Positions 41,267 to 41,981 of a stretch of 41,981 nt of DNA are shown in pieces (the first letter of the stretch is position 1; each line of letters starts with the position of its first letter). The DNA is taken from contig LDXJ01000032.1 in NCBI GenBank assembly GCA_001029295.1, positions 331 through 42,311 of the forward strand. Direction: 5' to 3'. Made by a program: the position numbers and the translations under genes. The stretch comes from Peptococcaceae bacterium CEB3 (GTDB taxonomy: Bacteria > Bacillota > Desulfitobacteriia > Desulfitobacteriales > Desulfitobacteriaceae). A model generated the notes under the pieces. The model saw nothing but the letters and a program-made list of their open reading frames with translations. It did no database searches and had not been told where the DNA came from.

Positions 41267-41981
41267 TTATGCTAAGGAGATATTCTTCAGGAACTTATTA
41301 AACACCTCCTGCCGAAAATAGATGTTGTAGCAATCTGTGTCGTACGTATCCTGAATTAACTTGTAGTCCAGCGCGATTTCATCTTCGTCCGAAAATGCCA
41401 GCGTATCCACAAGTTTGCCTTTCTTGTCACGGACCTTTTTGGAACGCGATCGCACCGCCGACATCGTCGAGGTGAATGATGCCGCCCTTCAAAACCTGAC
41501 ATGTCGCGACACCCAACGCTCTGGCTATACGCTCGGCTGACAGTGCCTTTTCGCCCATACGGTGCTGAATGATTCGAATGATGAGGAGCGCGACGAAGCA
41601 GATCTGGAAATGCGCACGGATATGCTCATTCTTGCGCACGAACACGGGTCTGGCATAAAAGTCTGTTTTCATAATCCTAAAGGACTCCTCTATCCGCCAA
41701 AGGCCGCCGTACACTTGGCGCATTTTCCGCTCATCATAGTCAAGTTCGCTAGTGATGATACAAAAATAGCCGTCATACATTGCGTCTTTCTCCGCCTTTT
41801 CCCAAATCCACGCTGCGCAGCTTTTTCGTATTCTCCAGAACCTCGCCGGTCTCCTTGTCAAAGATGTCTTCTCTTGTGTATTCGTCGACGCCTTTCTTAA
41901 TGCCATAGGCATTGTTTTTGACGGAACGCGCGGCCTTTTCAAGTTTTTCCTCCCGCTTGCGCCTCGCCATGTCGGCTTCGG
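41267..41981 (-). pseudogene. IS1634-type transposase, 3' part with two frameshifts, truncated by the window edge
   Basis: DDE transposase fragments of the IS4/IS1634 type in three minus-strand frames. From the window edge: EADMARRKREEKLEKAARSV and EDIFDKETGEVLENTKKL; then, after a shift near 41800, DAMYDGYFCIITSELD, YGGLWRIEESFRIMKTDF (the Y-x-x-x-x-x-x-E block), and GVATCQVLKGGIIHLDDVGG; then, after a shift near the A-run at about 41430, DKKGKLVDTLAFSDEDEIAL to the stop at 41267. Both shifts lie at or next to short homopolymers, so sequencing error is possible, but as given the gene is inactive. The N-terminal part lies beyond the window. Confidence 0.85.

Noticed and set aside
1-41981. tRNA, rRNA genes and replication origin
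   Set aside because: I saw no cloverleaf with TTCGA-type arm, no rRNA-like segment and no DnaA-box cluster in the window.

Overview
The window reads as a chromosomal segment of an anaerobic, low-to-mid-GC Firmicute, most like the Peptococcales/Desulfitobacteriaceae type of Clostridia. This is an inference from gene content and style: strong AGGAGG ribosome sites, many GTG and TTG starts, ferredoxin-linked 2-oxoacid oxidation, LytS and LiuR-type regulators, a Tat-exported molybdoenzyme, and riboswitches of the fluoride and cyclic-di-GMP-I classes. I cannot name the species. Both ends (about 1-660, and 39.4 kb onward) are visibly more AT-rich or broken and look accessory.

Layout. 1-0.66 kb: a Nudix hydrolase with an apparently damaged 5' end. 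0.9-5.6 kb: an M48 (Ste24-type) protease, an unusual proline-rich protein ending in nine octapeptide repeats, a fluoride-riboswitch/crcB/DUF190 operon on the minus strand, and an MFS transporter. 5.7-7.9 kb: an XRE-TPR regulator followed by a 37-residue hydrophobic peptide (a possible regulator/peptide pair), then a c-di-GMP-I riboswitch and a small holin-like membrane protein. 8.0-14.5 kb: one long operon for the oxidative TCA arm, with 2-oxoacid:ferredoxin oxidoreductase (delta, alpha, beta, gamma), a HEAT-repeat protein, and succinyl-CoA ligase beta and alpha. 14.6-16.9 kb: a LytS/LytTR two-component system behind a terminator-like leader. 16.9-20.5 kb: a papain-family peptidase (minus) and an aconitase-family hydratase. 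20.9-24.8 kb (minus): a LiuR-like MerR regulator, an acyl-CoA dehydrogenase and a frameshifted acyl-CoA ligase. A palindromic LiuR-type operator lies in the divergent region facing a class I fructose-bisphosphate aldolase (25.1-26.0 kb).

26.4-39.3 kb is a respiratory island. It starts with an 813-residue fusion of a CRP-like sensor domain, an AAA+ domain of the NtrC type with degenerate ATPase motifs, and a NapH/NosR-like polyferredoxin membrane domain. Next come a PhnD-like lipoprotein, a NarX-like histidine kinase and a NarL-like response regulator, which together resemble a TtrS/TtrR system split into parts. After these come a Tat-exported four-cluster ferredoxin, an NrfD-type membrane subunit, a Tat-exported molybdopterin catalytic subunit and a TorD-like chaperone, in the B-C-A order known for tetrathionate (ttrBCA) and selenate (srdBCA) reductases.

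39.4 kb to the end: an AT-rich proline iminopeptidase whose stop codon seems to lie in flanking DNA, about 760 bases of inverted repeats without a gene, and the 3' part of a frameshifted IS1634-type transposase.

Across the window, short exact or near-exact tandem duplications (9-48 bp) recur. Inside genes they are almost all multiples of three and sit in linkers or insertions of otherwise conserved enzymes. I consider this pattern, the degenerate AAA+/polyferredoxin fusion, the octapeptide-repeat protein and the XRE-TPR/peptide pair the most interesting observations.
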